Assembly (NCBI RefSeq): GCF_008868125.1 | Contig: NZ_WAAQ01000002.1 | Location: 744,001 to 808,000, forward strand | Direction: 5' to 3' | DNA length: 64,000 nt | Source of the DNA: Microbacterium maritypicum | GTDB lineage: Bacteria; Actinomycetota; Actinomycetes; Actinomycetales; Microbacteriaceae | In this document: positions 9,483-19,865 of the stretch, piece after piece | Numbering within the stretch: the first letter of the stretch is position 1 | Layout of the letters: every line of letters starts with the position of its first letter | Position numbers and translations under genes: made by a program | The notes under the pieces: generated by a model | What the model saw: only the letters and a program-made list of their open reading frames with translations | The model's database searches: none | What the model was told of the DNA's origin: nothing

Positions 9483-9533
9483 ACCCCTCCGGGCGCACCG
9501 GACACGTTTCAGGGGAACATTTCGCCGTGCTGT

Positions 9534-9559
9534 GGCCGTTCGTCGACATCCGAACGGCC
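9534..9559. repeat. Inverted repeat in the GNAT-icd divergent region
   Basis: Perfect 9-bp arms GGCCGTTCG / CGAACGGCC separated by eight bases. It could be an operator or a hairpin in the icd upstream region; nothing in the sequence decides between these. Confidence 0.4.
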
Positions 9560-9600
9560 ATCGGTCGCAGGCCGGGGCCACGGCGTCAGACCTGCTCAGG

Positions 9601-9618
9601 TATCTTGGTATCGAGACA
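9601..9618. promoter_or_regulatory. Candidate operator upstream of icd
   Basis: An 18-base imperfect palindrome beginning TATCTTGGT and ending ATCGAGACA matches its reverse complement at six of nine positions per half. It lies about 30 bases before the icd start codon, where it could overlap promoter elements. The regulator is unknown. Confidence 0.35.
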
Positions 9619-9646
9619 AATAGCCCCGTGAACGGAGAACCTCCCG

Positions 9647-11866
<2,220 letters not shown>

Positions 11867-11873
11867 CATGAGA

Positions 11874-11907
11874 GAAGGGGGCGGATGCTGCGGCATCCGC
11901 CCCCTTC
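11874..11907 (+). terminator. Terminator of icd
   Basis: Perfect 15-bp stem: GAAGGGGGCGGATGC (11874-11888) pairs with GCATCCGCCCCCTTC (11893-11907) across a four-base TGCG loop, seven bases after the icd stop codon. It is one of the strongest hairpins in the window. The rest of the 182-base gap up to 12048 shows nothing recognisable. Confidence 0.85.
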
Positions 11908-12048
11908 TTCGTACCCGGGCGGCTCCGGGAGACGGCCTGGTGCCATCGGCGAAGGGCGCATCGGTCTCGGAACCGTGCCGCCGTCAGGAGCGCCGCTGGA
12001 CGGCGCTCTCCTCCCGCCGTTCACAGGTCGGCGGGGGAGGAGCGATCG

Positions 12049-13536
12049 TCAGTAGTGGACGGAGACCTCGAGGCCCTGGGGAGACCAGTCGTAGACGTAC
12101 TTGGCGAGGTCGATCGGCAGGTTGACGCAGCCGTGACTCATGCGCTGGCCGAAGTTGTTGTGCCAGTAGGTGCCGTGGAATCCGATGTTCGGAGCGAACC
12201 ACGTGATCCAGGGAACGTCTTCCGTGCAGTACGGAGCGCCTTCGTAGCAGCCCATGTCCTGGATGCGGGTGTGCGCGAAGACCTTGAAGTTGCCGGTGGG
12301 GGTCAGCGTTCCGGGGAGGCCGGTGGAGACGGCCCAGGAGTTCACGACCTCGTTGTTCTCGTAGAGGACGGCCCGCTGCGAGCTCAGGTTGATGTCGATG
12401 CGGCGGAACAGGCTCACCGTCTCGAACGGGGTCTCGGTGACCGTGAGGGCGAACGTGCCGTCGCCGGCCGCGAGCTTGTCGGCGAACTGGTCCGCGATGT
12501 CCGACGTGTCGCCGAGCGCGCGGCCCGCGACGCCCTCCTGCTCCGCGCGGAGCACGTTTCCGGCGGAATCGACGATGTTGGTCGCGTTGACCGGAGCGCG
12601 GTCTACGAGAGCGGGAAGACCGTCGACGGTGGCCTGGATCGCCTGCGGGTCGGCCTCGATGCGCAGCTGCCCGTCGTCGTCGACGACCGAGAGCCAGGAC
12701 GCGGCGACGGCGGGATCGACAGGAACGGTGCGCTCCTCGCCGACGTAGAAGCCGACAGCCGGGAGCATCGTGTTGAGTGTGGACGCGGTGGCCGTGGCGT
12801 CGTCGTCGGAGACGGCGGGCTGGGCCGTGGCGGCGTCGCCCGAGTACTCGAGCGTGGTGCGGCCGTCGCCGACCGCCTCGGTGAAGGCGGCGTTGAGGCC
12901 GGCGACGTCGATCCCGGTGCCGGTCTCCGACGGGGTGATGACGAAGGTGCCGCTGGCGGCGTCGAAGACCACGCCGGCGTCCACGGGGTCGTCGAAGCTC
13001 GTCGGCACTGCGGCGCGCAGTGCCGCGGTCGCCTTCTCGGAATCGAACGCGATCTCCGCCGGTACGGGGTCGCCCATCCAGGCTCCGAGGTTCCAGAGCG
13101 GGTGCTCGGCGAAGGCCGTGTCGGCGAGAGCCGTCGCGTCGACGTTCACACCGAGGTCGGTGCCGGTCAGCACGGTGCCCTCTCCTTCGCCGGTGAGGGT
13201 GACCTCGGTCTCGGCGAGGTGGGCGTTGATGGTGTCGGCCGCGGCGCCCGGGGTCATCCATCCGACGGGGATGCCCGCGACCGTGGTGCCGGGCGCGATG
13301 AGGATCATGGAGGCCGCGCCCGCACCGATCGCGATGACGCCGAGACCCAGACCGATCCAGAGGCCGAGGCGGCGCTTCTTGGGTGACGGTTCGATGGGGG
13401 CCCAGGCGAGGGGCTGTTCGCCGGTGGACGGCGGGACGGTCTCCGTGGGAGCTCCCGTCGGTGCGAGTACTGCGGTGGGCGCGGAGTCATCTCTCTGCGC
13501 CTCGGCTGCGCCCGGCGCAGAAATCAGATCGGTCAC
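12049..13536 (-). CDS. L,D-transpeptidase (YkuD) with N-terminal membrane anchor and peptidoglycan-binding repeats
   Basis: Cell-wall cross-linking enzyme that joins peptidoglycan stems by L,D-transpeptidation outside the membrane. With the GTG at 13536 it has 495 residues. Visible parts are an acidic, proline-rich N-terminus, a basic KKRR and one membrane segment (residues about 57-80), two VanW / PG-binding-4-like regions (about 85-340), and a YkuD domain at the end. The catalytic signature is HGTYWHNNFGQRMSHGCVNL, with the nucleophile Cys in SHGC and the conserved upstream His. The frame stays open to 13608, but the GTG at 13536 follows a GGGGGG-rich ribosome site; the GTG at 13545 is an alternative. 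Confidence 0.9.
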   Translation of the reverse strand: MTDLISAPGAAEAQRDDSAPTAVLAPTGAPTETVPPSTGEQPLAWAPIEPSPKKRRLGLWIGLGLGVIAIGAGAASMILIAPGTTVAGIPVGWMTPGAAADTINAHLAETEVTLTGEGEGTVLTGTDLGVNVDATALADTAFAEHPLWNLGAWMGDPVPAEIAFDSEKATAALRAAVPTSFDDPVDAGVVFDAASGTFVITPSETGTGIDVAGLNAAFTEAVGDGRTTLEYSGDAATAQPAVSDDDATATASTLNTMLPAVGFYVGEERTVPVDPAVAASWLSVVDDDGQLRIEADPQAIQATVDGLPALVDRAPVNATNIVDSAGNVLRAEQEGVAGRALGDTSDIADQFADKLAAGDGTFALTVTETPFETVSLFRRIDINLSSQRAVLYENNEVVNSWAVSTGLPGTLTPTGNFKVFAHTRIQDMGCYEGAPYCTEDVPWITWFAPNIGFHGTYWHNNFGQRMSHGCVNLPIDLAKYVYDWSPQGLEVSVHY

Positions 13537-13598
13537 GAACTTCACCCCCCGGCTCTCAAACGTGTCCTGATGTTCAATGGTACGGGATGGGAGGTAAC

Positions 13599-13632
13599 GG
13601 GGAGGCAACGGTCCGTGATAACGTGCCTCCCC
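13599..13632 (-). terminator. Terminator of ridA
   Basis: Perfect 9-bp stem GGGGAGGCA / TGCCTCCCC (13599-13607 with 13624-13632), 12 bases beyond the ridA stop codon on the minus strand. Confidence 0.6.
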
Positions 13633-13644
13633 GCGTCAGGCCCG

Positions 13645-14049
13645 TCAGTCGATGATGGCGATGCCGTCGATCTCGACCAGCATCTCTTCGCGCGGCAGAC
13701 CGGTGAAGACGGTGGTGCGCGAGGGCAGGACGCCATTCGTGGTGTGCGCGGTCACGAAGGCGCCGTAGGCATCGTTCATGATCGGGAAGTCCTCGCGCTT
13801 GGTCAGGTAGACGCGCAGCATCACCACGTCGTCGAACGTCGCACCGGATGCCTCGACGATCGCCTTCACGTTCTCCAGGGTGCGGGTCGTCTGGGCGGCG
13901 ACGTCGCCGGGGAACAGGTACTCGTTCGTCTTCGGGTCGACGGGACCCTGGCCGGACACCTGCACGAACGGGCCCTTGCGGATCCCCTGCGAGAAGGTGT
14001 GGGCGGGGGCGGGAGCGGCGTCGGTGGAAACTCGGATCTTCGCGGTCAT
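13645..14049 (-). CDS. ridA: RidA-family enamine/imine deaminase
   Basis: Small cytosolic protein of 134 residues that hydrolyses reactive 2-aminoacrylate and related enamines made by PLP dehydratases. Family features seen: FSQGIRKGPFVQVSGQGPVDP near the N-terminus, the conserved Arg in LPSRTTV (the carboxylate-binding Arg of the family) and LVEIDGIAIID at the end. It is divergent from a D-serine-dehydratase-like gene with only 25 bases between the two start codons. That matches its chemistry: the neighbour would release the enamine that RidA clears. Confidence 0.92.
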   Translation of the reverse strand: MTAKIRVSTDAAPAPAHTFSQGIRKGPFVQVSGQGPVDPKTNEYLFPGDVAAQTTRTLENVKAIVEASGATFDDVVMLRVYLTKREDFPIMNDAYGAFVTAHTTNGVLPSRTTVFTGLPREEMLVEIDGIAIID

Positions 14050-14055
14050 GCCGCC

Positions 14056-14061
14056 AGCCTA
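14056..14061 (-). promoter_or_regulatory. -10 box of leaderless ridA mRNA
   Basis: On the minus strand TAGGCT lies exactly six bases before the ridA ATG at 14049. It is directly next to the opposing TAGCCT box of the divergent gene. Confidence 0.5.
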
Positions 14062-14062
14062 G

Positions 14063-14068
14063 TAGCCT
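14063..14068 (+). promoter_or_regulatory. -10 box of leaderless mRNA for the D-serine-dehydratase-like gene
   Basis: TAGCCT lies exactly six bases before the ATG at 14075. With the ridA box it forms a back-to-back pair inside a 25-base intergenic region. Confidence 0.5.
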
Positions 14069-14074
14069 TGTTAG

Positions 14075-15292
14075 ATGCCTCTACAAATTCCGGATCCCGT
14101 TCTCGGCGCCTGGACGAAGGGCTTCCCGGCGCGTGCTGCGGGCCTCCGACTCTCGGAGGTGGCCGACGCCGATCTGCACCTCTCCGACCTGGTCACCCCG
14201 GTGTTGACGGTGCACGAGGACGCCCTCACCCACAACGAGGAGACCGTCTTCGCCTGGGCGCGGGAGCAGGGGGTGCTGCTCGCCCCGCACGGCAAGACCA
14301 CCATGGCCCCCGCGCTGTGGCAGCGGCTGCTCGACGCCGGTGCCTGGGGGATCTCGGTCGCCACGCCCTGGCAGGCCGAGGTGGCCATCGACGCCGGCGT
14401 CTCGACCGTGCTGATCGCCAACGCGGTCACGGACCCGGCCGCGGTGCGGCGGCTGGGAGAGCTGCTCGCCGCCGATGAGGGACTGCGCGTGCTGTGCTGG
14501 GCGGACTCGCTCGCAGGCACCGCGATCCTCGCGAAGGAGATGCGCGACGCCGCGCGGCCGCTGGATGTGCTGGTCGAGCTCGGCGGGGCGCACGGTCGTA
14601 CCGGGGCGCGCACCGTGGAGGAGGGAGTGCGGATCGCGCAGGCGCTCTCCGCCGCGCCCGGCCTGCGGCTCGCGGGTGTCACGGGATACGAAGGACCGTT
14701 CGGTCCGGACCGCAGCGAGGCCTCCGTCGCCGCCGTCGATGCTTACCTGCGGACGCTCGTCGAACTGCACACGCGCCTGGACTATCCCGACGATGTGCGC
14801 CCGGTGCTCAGCGCCGGTGGCAGCTCCTTCCCCGATCGCGCCGCAGCGGTGCTCTCCGAGGCGGCAGCCGATGCCGATGTCGTGCTGCGCTCCGGTGCCT
14901 TCCAGATCCACGACGACGGCTTCTACTCCCGGATGTCCCCGTTCGGCCCGCTCACCGGGACCGCGCCGCTCCGTTCGGCGATGCACGCCTGGTCACGAGT
15001 GGTGTCACAGCCGGAGCACGGCCTCGCGCTGCTCGACGCGGGCCGACGCGACGTGCCGTTCGACCTCGACCTGCCTGCTCCGCAGAGCGTCGCGGGCGAG
15101 GTCACCGCGCTGAACGATCAGCACGCGTTCCTGCGTCTCGCGGACGATGCGACGGTCGCCGTCGGCGATGTCGTGCGGCTGGGACTCTCGCACCCCTGCA
15201 CGGCCTTCGACAAGTGGCGGGTGGTCGCGGTGATCGACGACCCCGACGCCGCCGACCCCCGGGTGATCGGAGCGGTGGCGACATGCTTCTGA
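14075..15292 (+). CDS. Fold-type III PLP enzyme, D-serine dehydratase / D-threonine aldolase family
   Basis: Predicted PLP enzyme of 405 residues acting on a D-amino acid or 2-amino sugar acid. The PLP lysine is in APHGKTTMAP, followed by an alanine-racemase-like barrel (WGISVATPWQAEVAIDAG). Near the C-terminus SHPCTAFDKW holds the His-x-Cys pair that binds zinc in eukaryotic-type D-serine dehydratase. Known relatives eliminate ammonia from D-serine or D-threonine, cleave D-threonine, or dehydrate D-glucosaminate, so the substrate is open. It overlaps the downstream deacylase-hexosaminidase gene by ten bases and is divergent from ridA, which suggests that it consumes what the deacylase releases and that RidA removes its enamine product. 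Confidence 0.82.
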   Translation: MPLQIPDPVLGAWTKGFPARAAGLRLSEVADADLHLSDLVTPVLTVHEDALTHNEETVFAWAREQGVLLAPHGKTTMAPALWQRLLDAGAWGISVATPWQAEVAIDAGVSTVLIANAVTDPAAVRRLGELLAADEGLRVLCWADSLAGTAILAKEMRDAARPLDVLVELGGAHGRTGARTVEEGVRIAQALSAAPGLRLAGVTGYEGPFGPDRSEASVAAVDAYLRTLVELHTRLDYPDDVRPVLSAGGSSFPDRAAAVLSEAAADADVVLRSGAFQIHDDGFYSRMSPFGPLTGTAPLRSAMHAWSRVVSQPEHGLALLDAGRRDVPFDLDLPAPQSVAGEVTALNDQHAFLRLADDATVAVGDVVRLGLSHPCTAFDKWRVVAVIDDPDAADPRVIGAVATCF

Positions 15293-18200
15293 GCGCGCAC
15301 AAGGCTGCGGCCGGGCTCGTACGGGTCTATCGCGGAGCCACCGTCATCGACGGCACGGGGGCGCCGCGGTACGTCGCCGACGTCGCCGTGGAGGGGGCGA
15401 GAGTCGTCGCGATCCTCCCCGACGGCGCGGAGGGGTCCGAGCTCGAACTCCCCGACGGCGCCGTGGAGATCGCGGCCTCCGGGCTCGTGCTGGCCCCGGG
15501 TTTCATCGACATGCACGCGCACAGCGAACTCGCCGTGCTGAGCGGTGCGGCCCACGACGCGAAGATCCGCCAGGGCGTCACGACAGAGGTGCTCGGCCAG
15601 GACGGCCTCGGCTACGCACCCCTCGATGATGCCGCGGCCGCCGTCATCCCGGCGCAGATCGCGGGGTGGAACGGGATGCCTGCACAGGCGCCGTGGCGGA
15701 CGATGGACGATCTGCTCGCGGCGATCGACGCTGCGGCCGTCGCGAACGCTGCGGTCCTCGTCCCGCAGGGGAATCTGCGGATGATGGTCGTCGGTCATGA
15801 GAACCGTCCCGCGACGTCGACCGAGATCTCCGCGATGGCCGATCTGCTGGGAGAGGCACTGGATGCGGGAGCGTTCGGCATGTCGAGCGGCCTCACCTAC
15901 ACCCCGGGGATGTACGCCGACACGGCGGAGCTCGAAGCCCTGTGCCGCGTCGTCGCCGAACGCGGCGGATACTGGGCGCCGCACACGCGCAGCTACGGGG
16001 GCGCGGCGCTCGAGGCGTACCGGGAGGCGCTCGAGATCGGACGTCGGACCGGCTGCCCGGTGCATCTCACGCACGCCACCATGAACTTCGCCCCGAACCG
16101 GGGTCGCGCGCAGGAACTGCTGGCCCTGATCGATGAGGCGATCGCGGACGGCGTGGACGTGACGCTGGACACCTATCCCTACCTCCCCGGCGCCACCACG
16201 CTCTCCGCGCTGCTGCCGAGCCGGCTGGCAGCGGGCGGCGATCTGCTGGGGGCCATCGCAGCCCTCGACGCCGCAGGCAGGGAAGCCGTGCGCGTGGAGC
16301 TCGAGGAGATCGGCTGCGACGGCTTCCACGGCGAGAAGGCCGATTGGACGCAGATCCAGATCTCCGGCACGGCGAACCCCGCCCTCGCCGCTCTCGTCGG
16401 ACGCACGATCGCCGAGATCTCGACCACGACCGGTCGCCGTGCCGTCGACGTGGTGCTCGACACGATCCTCGAGGACGCCGGCGCCACGGGCATCCTCATG
16501 CACATCGGCGATGAGGAGAACGTTCGCGCGATCATGCGCCACCCGCAGCACTCGGGTGGCAGCGACGGGATCCTGATCGGCGCCCGGCCGCATCCGCGTG
16601 GGCGCGGCACGTTCCCGCGGTACCTCGGGCACTACGTGCGTGAGCTCGGCATCCTCACCTGGGAGGAGGCCGTCCGTCACCTGGCCGGGACCCCGGCGAG
16701 GCGGCTGGGGCTGGATCGCGGCGACGCTCCTCGCGGAATCGTCAGACAGGGGGCGACCGCCGACCTGGTGCTGTTCGACCCGGAGACCGTCGCGGCGGGG
16801 GCGACGTTCGAGGCGCCTCTCACCGCCCCGAGCGGCATCGTGGAGGTGCTGGTCGGCGGCGTGCCGGTGGTGTCGGACGGCGACGTGACCGGCCTCACCC
16901 CCGGACGTGCGCTGCGGATGCCGCCGCCTGCGCACCGCGCGACGGTACCTCGTGTCGAGGCCGTCATCGATCCGGCCCTTCCCGCCTTCGTGTGGACGGC
17001 CCGGACGCCGATCCTCGCCACTGCCGATCTCGCCGCCTCCGTGGCGCGGCTGGGCGGCGGCGGGGGAGGAGGCGACACCGAGCTGCCGCCGATCCGTCTG
17101 TGCGTGGACGAGACCCTCGGTGCCGAGGCCGCAGCGGCGGGCCGTATCGCCGATGAAGCCTTCCGCGTGAGCGTGAGCGGCGCCGGCATCGAGGTCAGGG
17201 GGGCGAGTCCGGTCGGAGTGTTCCGGGGCGTCACCACGCTGCGACAGCTCAGGGACCCCGAGGCTTCGACGGCGGTGATCCCCACCGGCGTCTGGGAGGG
17301 GGCGCCCGCCTACAGCTGGCGCGGGACGATGCTCGACGTCGCCAGGCACTTCCGCACGGTCGACGACGTCCGCCGTCTGATCGATCTGCTCGCCGACCAT
17401 CACCTCAACGTCCTGCATCTGCACCTCACCGACGATCAGGGCTGGCGCTTCGAGGTGCCGGGCTTCCCTCGGCTCACCGAGGTGGGCGCGCGCCGCGAGG
17501 CGACGCAGCTCGGGCACGGGCCGCTCTCGACGGTCGAGGTCGGCGTGCACGAGGGCTTCTACACGACCGCGCAGCTGCGCGAGCTCGTCGCCTACGCGCG
17601 CGAGCGATTCGTGACCCTGGTACCCGAGGTCGAGCTTCCCGGGCACATCCAGGCGGGCCTGGCGGCCTACCCCGAACTCGGCAACGTCGACGTCGGGGAG
17701 CCGATCCTCTCCGCCTGGGAGCGCTTCGGGGTGAACCCCCGCACCCTCGCTCCGACGGATGCCGCGCTGGCGTTCGGGCGGGCGGCGATCGATGCCCTGT
17801 GCGACGTGTTCGACTCGGAGTGGATCGGGATCGGCGGCGACGAGGTGCCGGTGACCGAGTGGGCCCAGAGCCCCGCGGCCGCCGAGCGGATGCGACAGCT
17901 CGGGCTCGGCACTCCGCACGACGTGCAGCCGTGGTTCACGGCGCATTTCGTCGCGCACGTCCGTGCTCGCGGTCGCGTCGCCCTCGCCTGGGACGAGGTC
18001 CTCGAGGGGGATGTCCCCGAGGGGGTGCGCATCCTCGCGTGGCGTGGTCCCGCCGCGATGCGCGAGGCGCTCCGTCGTGGCATCGAGGTCGTGGCGTGCC
18101 CCGATCTCGAGGTGTACCTCGACTACCCGCAGTCGGATTCGGAGGAGGAGCCGATCAGGGTCGGCCCGCCGCTGTCGATCGAGCGCGCCTACACGTTGCG

Positions 18201-18555
18201 CGTCGAGGACGGCGCGGTCGGGGGACAGGCGAACGTGTGGAGCGAGCATCTGCCGTCCAGGGATCGCGTCGATTTCGCGATGTTCCCGCGTCTGTCGGCG
18301 ATCGCCGAGAGGCTCTGGGAGGGCGGGGACGCGGCGCCGTATGCCGACTTCGGACGGCGTCTGCCGACGCACCTGCGCCGGCTCGCCGCGGCAGGGGTGC
18401 GGTATCGTCCCCTTGACGGGCCGGAGCCCGGACAGCGCCGCCCCGGCGTGCCGGGGAAGCCACTCACGATCGAGGCTCGGGAGCAGATCGTCGCGGGGCT
18501 CGTGGAGCGTCTCATCGAGCGCTCGAAGACGGTCGTCGCCGACGACCCGAAGTAA
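15283..18555 (+). CDS. Fusion of N-acyl-D-amino-acid deacylase and GH20 beta-N-acetylhexosaminidase
   Basis: One uninterrupted frame of 1090 residues. Residues about 1-555 are a D-aminoacylase-like amidohydrolase: His78 and His80 in DMHAHSE are metal ligands, LTHAT and GGSDG supply further ones, and the usual GNCG cysteine motif reads GQDG. Residues about 565-690 are a GH20 accessory domain containing a run of seven glycines (591-597). Residues about 690-1080 are the GH20 barrel with LHLHLTDDQGWR and the catalytic pair Asp853-Glu854 in GGDEVP. No signal peptide is seen, so substrates must be imported. The start overlaps the preceding gene by ten bases. Expected roles are removing N-acyl groups from D-amino compounds and cleaving terminal GlcNAc; the pairing suggests one imported glycoconjugate, possibly a wall or chitin fragment. 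This is inference. Confidence 0.85.
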   Translation: MLLSAHKAAAGLVRVYRGATVIDGTGAPRYVADVAVEGARVVAILPDGAEGSELELPDGAVEIAASGLVLAPGFIDMHAHSELAVLSGAAHDAKIRQGVTTEVLGQDGLGYAPLDDAAAAVIPAQIAGWNGMPAQAPWRTMDDLLAAIDAAAVANAAVLVPQGNLRMMVVGHENRPATSTEISAMADLLGEALDAGAFGMSSGLTYTPGMYADTAELEALCRVVAERGGYWAPHTRSYGGAALEAYREALEIGRRTGCPVHLTHATMNFAPNRGRAQELLALIDEAIADGVDVTLDTYPYLPGATTLSALLPSRLAAGGDLLGAIAALDAAGREAVRVELEEIGCDGFHGEKADWTQIQISGTANPALAALVGRTIAEISTTTGRRAVDVVLDTILEDAGATGILMHIGDEENVRAIMRHPQHSGGSDGILIGARPHPRGRGTFPRYLGHYVRELGILTWEEAVRHLAGTPARRLGLDRGDAPRGIVRQGATADLVLFDPETVAAGATFEAPLTAPSGIVEVLVGGVPVVSDGDVTGLTPGRALRMPPPAHRATVPRVEAVIDPALPAFVWTARTPILATADLAASVARLGGGGGGGDTELPPIRLCVDETLGAEAAAAGRIADEAFRVSVSGAGIEVRGASPVGVFRGVTTLRQLRDPEASTAVIPTGVWEGAPAYSWRGTMLDVARHFRTVDDVRRLIDLLADHHLNVLHLHLTDDQGWRFEVPGFPRLTEVGARREATQLGHGPLSTVEVGVHEGFYTTAQLRELVAYARERFVTLVPEVELPGHIQAGLAAYPELGNVDVGEPILSAWERFGVNPRTLAPTDAALAFGRAAIDALCDVFDSEWIGIGGDEVPVTEWAQSPAAAERMRQLGLGTPHDVQPWFTAHFVAHVRARGRVALAWDEVLEGDVPEGVRILAWRGPAAMREALRRGIEVVACPDLEVYLDYPQSDSEEEPIRVGPPLSIERAYTLRVEDGAVGGQANVWSEHLPSRDRVDFAMFPRLSAIAERLWEGGDAAPYADFGRRLPTHLRRLAAAGVRYRPLDGPEPGQRRPGVPGKPLTIEAREQIVAGLVERLIERSKTVVADDPK

Positions 18556-18572
18556 TGTAACGTTTCGGTAAC

Positions 18573-18598
18573 CCTCCTCGCGCGTCCGCGAGCGGAGG
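18573..18598 (+). terminator. Terminator after the deacylase-hexosaminidase gene
   Basis: Stem CTCGCG / CGCGAG (18577-18582 with 18587-18592), extended by CCTC / GAGG across a two-base bulge. A run of five Ts follows at 18607-18611. Confidence 0.6.
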
Positions 18599-18608
18599 TT
18601 GCGCAATT

Positions 18609-18633
18609 TTTGTTCGTAAGGTCTACTAACAAA
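18609..18633. promoter_or_regulatory. ROK-type operator at the start of the ROK repressor gene
   Basis: Inverted repeat TTTGTTCGTA, five bases, TACTAACAAA; the arms match at nine of ten positions. The shape and bases resemble NagC/ROK operators. It ends one base before the ATG at 18635 and covers a possible -10 box (TAAGGT, 18617-18622), so a bound repressor would block both transcription and start-codon access. Autoregulation is inferred. Confidence 0.6.
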
Positions 18634-18634
18634 C

Positions 18635-19822
18635 ATGTCCGTTTCGGATGAACAGCGTTCCGCATCGCCGTCAGAGTACGTCGGTGCGAATGCGCACGCC
18701 TTCGGCCCAGGGCGCCACCTGCGCTCGCGATCCAAGGTGCTGCCCGAGCACGCCCGCGGTCATAACCGCGCCCTGGTCCTGCAGACTCTGTACCACGCAG
18801 GGGCGATGAGTCGCGCCGACCTCTCCCGGGAGACGGGGCTCACCCGGGTCACCATCTCCGACCTGGTCGCCGAGTTCATCGCCGATGGGATCGTCATCGA
18901 GATGGGCGTGCGCGAGGCCGTCGGCCCGGGCAAGCCGCCCATCCTCATCGACATCGACCGGTTCGGTCACCAAATCGTCGGTCTCGATCTCTCCGGACCC
19001 GACGCCTTCACCGGCGCGGTGCTGAGCCTCGACGGCGACGTGCTCGAACGACGTGCGGTGCCGCGTCCGCAGTCGCCCGACGGCGAGGCGGCGTACGCAG
19101 CCCTCCGGGAGCTCGCGCAGACCCTGGTCGCCGCATCCACCCAACCGCTGCTCGGCGTGGGTATCGGCACCCCGGGTGTCGTGCGCCCTGACGGCCTCGT
19201 CCTCAGCTCTCCCAACCTCGGCTGGACGAACTTCCCGCTCGAGGCGAAGCTCGGCGTCGATCTCGACCTGCCAGTGCTCGCGCGCAACGACGCCAACGCG
19301 GCGGTGCTCGCCGAGTACACCTTCGGCGATGCGAAAGCCGACTTCATGCTCATCAAGATCGGCAAGGGCGTGGGAGCCGGCCTCATCACCGGCAGCCAGC
19401 CGCTGCTGGGCAGCCGCTTCGCGGCGGGCGAGATCGGGCACGTGGTCGTCGGAACCGACGGCGGACCCCGTTGCGCGTGCGGAAAGGACGGCTGTCTCGA
19501 GGCGTGGCTCAGCGTCAGCCGCCTCGGTGCGGCGATCGCGGCGGAACCCGATGCGCGCGACGAGATCCTCCGCGATGCCGGAACGCGCATGGCGATCGCC
19601 ATCGCTCCGATCGTCGCGGCCCTCGACCTCTCCGAGGTCGTGCTCTCCGGACCTGCCGATCTGCTCGACGGCATCCTGATCGATGCCGCGATCGAGACTC
19701 TGCACGCTCGCACCCTCGAGGGTGTTTTCGAAGACGTCGTGGTGCGCCTGACGCACCAGGAGGACATCGTCCTGCGGGGAGCCGCGGTCATGGTGCTTTC
19801 CGGGCAGCTGGGAGTGTCGTGA
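18635..19822 (+). CDS. ROK-family transcriptional regulator (NagC/XylR type)
   Basis: Sugar-responsive repressor of 395 residues. A winged helix-turn-helix is at residues about 42-95 (ALVLQTLYHAGAMSRADLSR onward), followed by a ROK domain. The sugar-kinase phosphate loop is degenerate (DLSGPDAF instead of D-x-G-G-T), as expected for a regulator. The zinc-binding CACGKDGC segment is intact. It precedes a ROK kinase and nagB, so GlcNAc, GlcN or a phosphate of either is the probable signal. An inverted repeat directly before its ATG suggests autoregulation. The mRNA may be leaderless, because only an AAGG 14 bases upstream could act as a ribosome site. Confidence 0.85.
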   Translation: MSVSDEQRSASPSEYVGANAHAFGPGRHLRSRSKVLPEHARGHNRALVLQTLYHAGAMSRADLSRETGLTRVTISDLVAEFIADGIVIEMGVREAVGPGKPPILIDIDRFGHQIVGLDLSGPDAFTGAVLSLDGDVLERRAVPRPQSPDGEAAYAALRELAQTLVAASTQPLLGVGIGTPGVVRPDGLVLSSPNLGWTNFPLEAKLGVDLDLPVLARNDANAAVLAEYTFGDAKADFMLIKIGKGVGAGLITGSQPLLGSRFAAGEIGHVVVGTDGGPRCACGKDGCLEAWLSVSRLGAAIAAEPDARDEILRDAGTRMAIAIAPIVAALDLSEVVLSGPADLLDGILIDAAIETLHARTLEGVFEDVVVRLTHQEDIVLRGAAVMVLSGQLGVS

Positions 19823-19865
19823 TCGTCACCTCCACCCGCACCGGCACGACGGGCAGCGACATCCG

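Noticed and set aside
14494..15282. N-terminal extension of the deacylase-hexosaminidase frame
   Set aside because: It overlaps the PLP enzyme in another frame and is Arg-rich nonsense; the ATG at 15283 begins the real domain.
15118..18735. 1205-codon minus-strand frame
   Set aside because: Lies opposite the deacylase-hexosaminidase gene. Long antisense frames are common in high-GC DNA, and its translation is Arg-rich with no domain.
18635..19822. ROK regulator as a sugar kinase
   Set aside because: Helix-turn-helix at the N-terminus and a degenerate phosphate loop; the kinase is the next gene.
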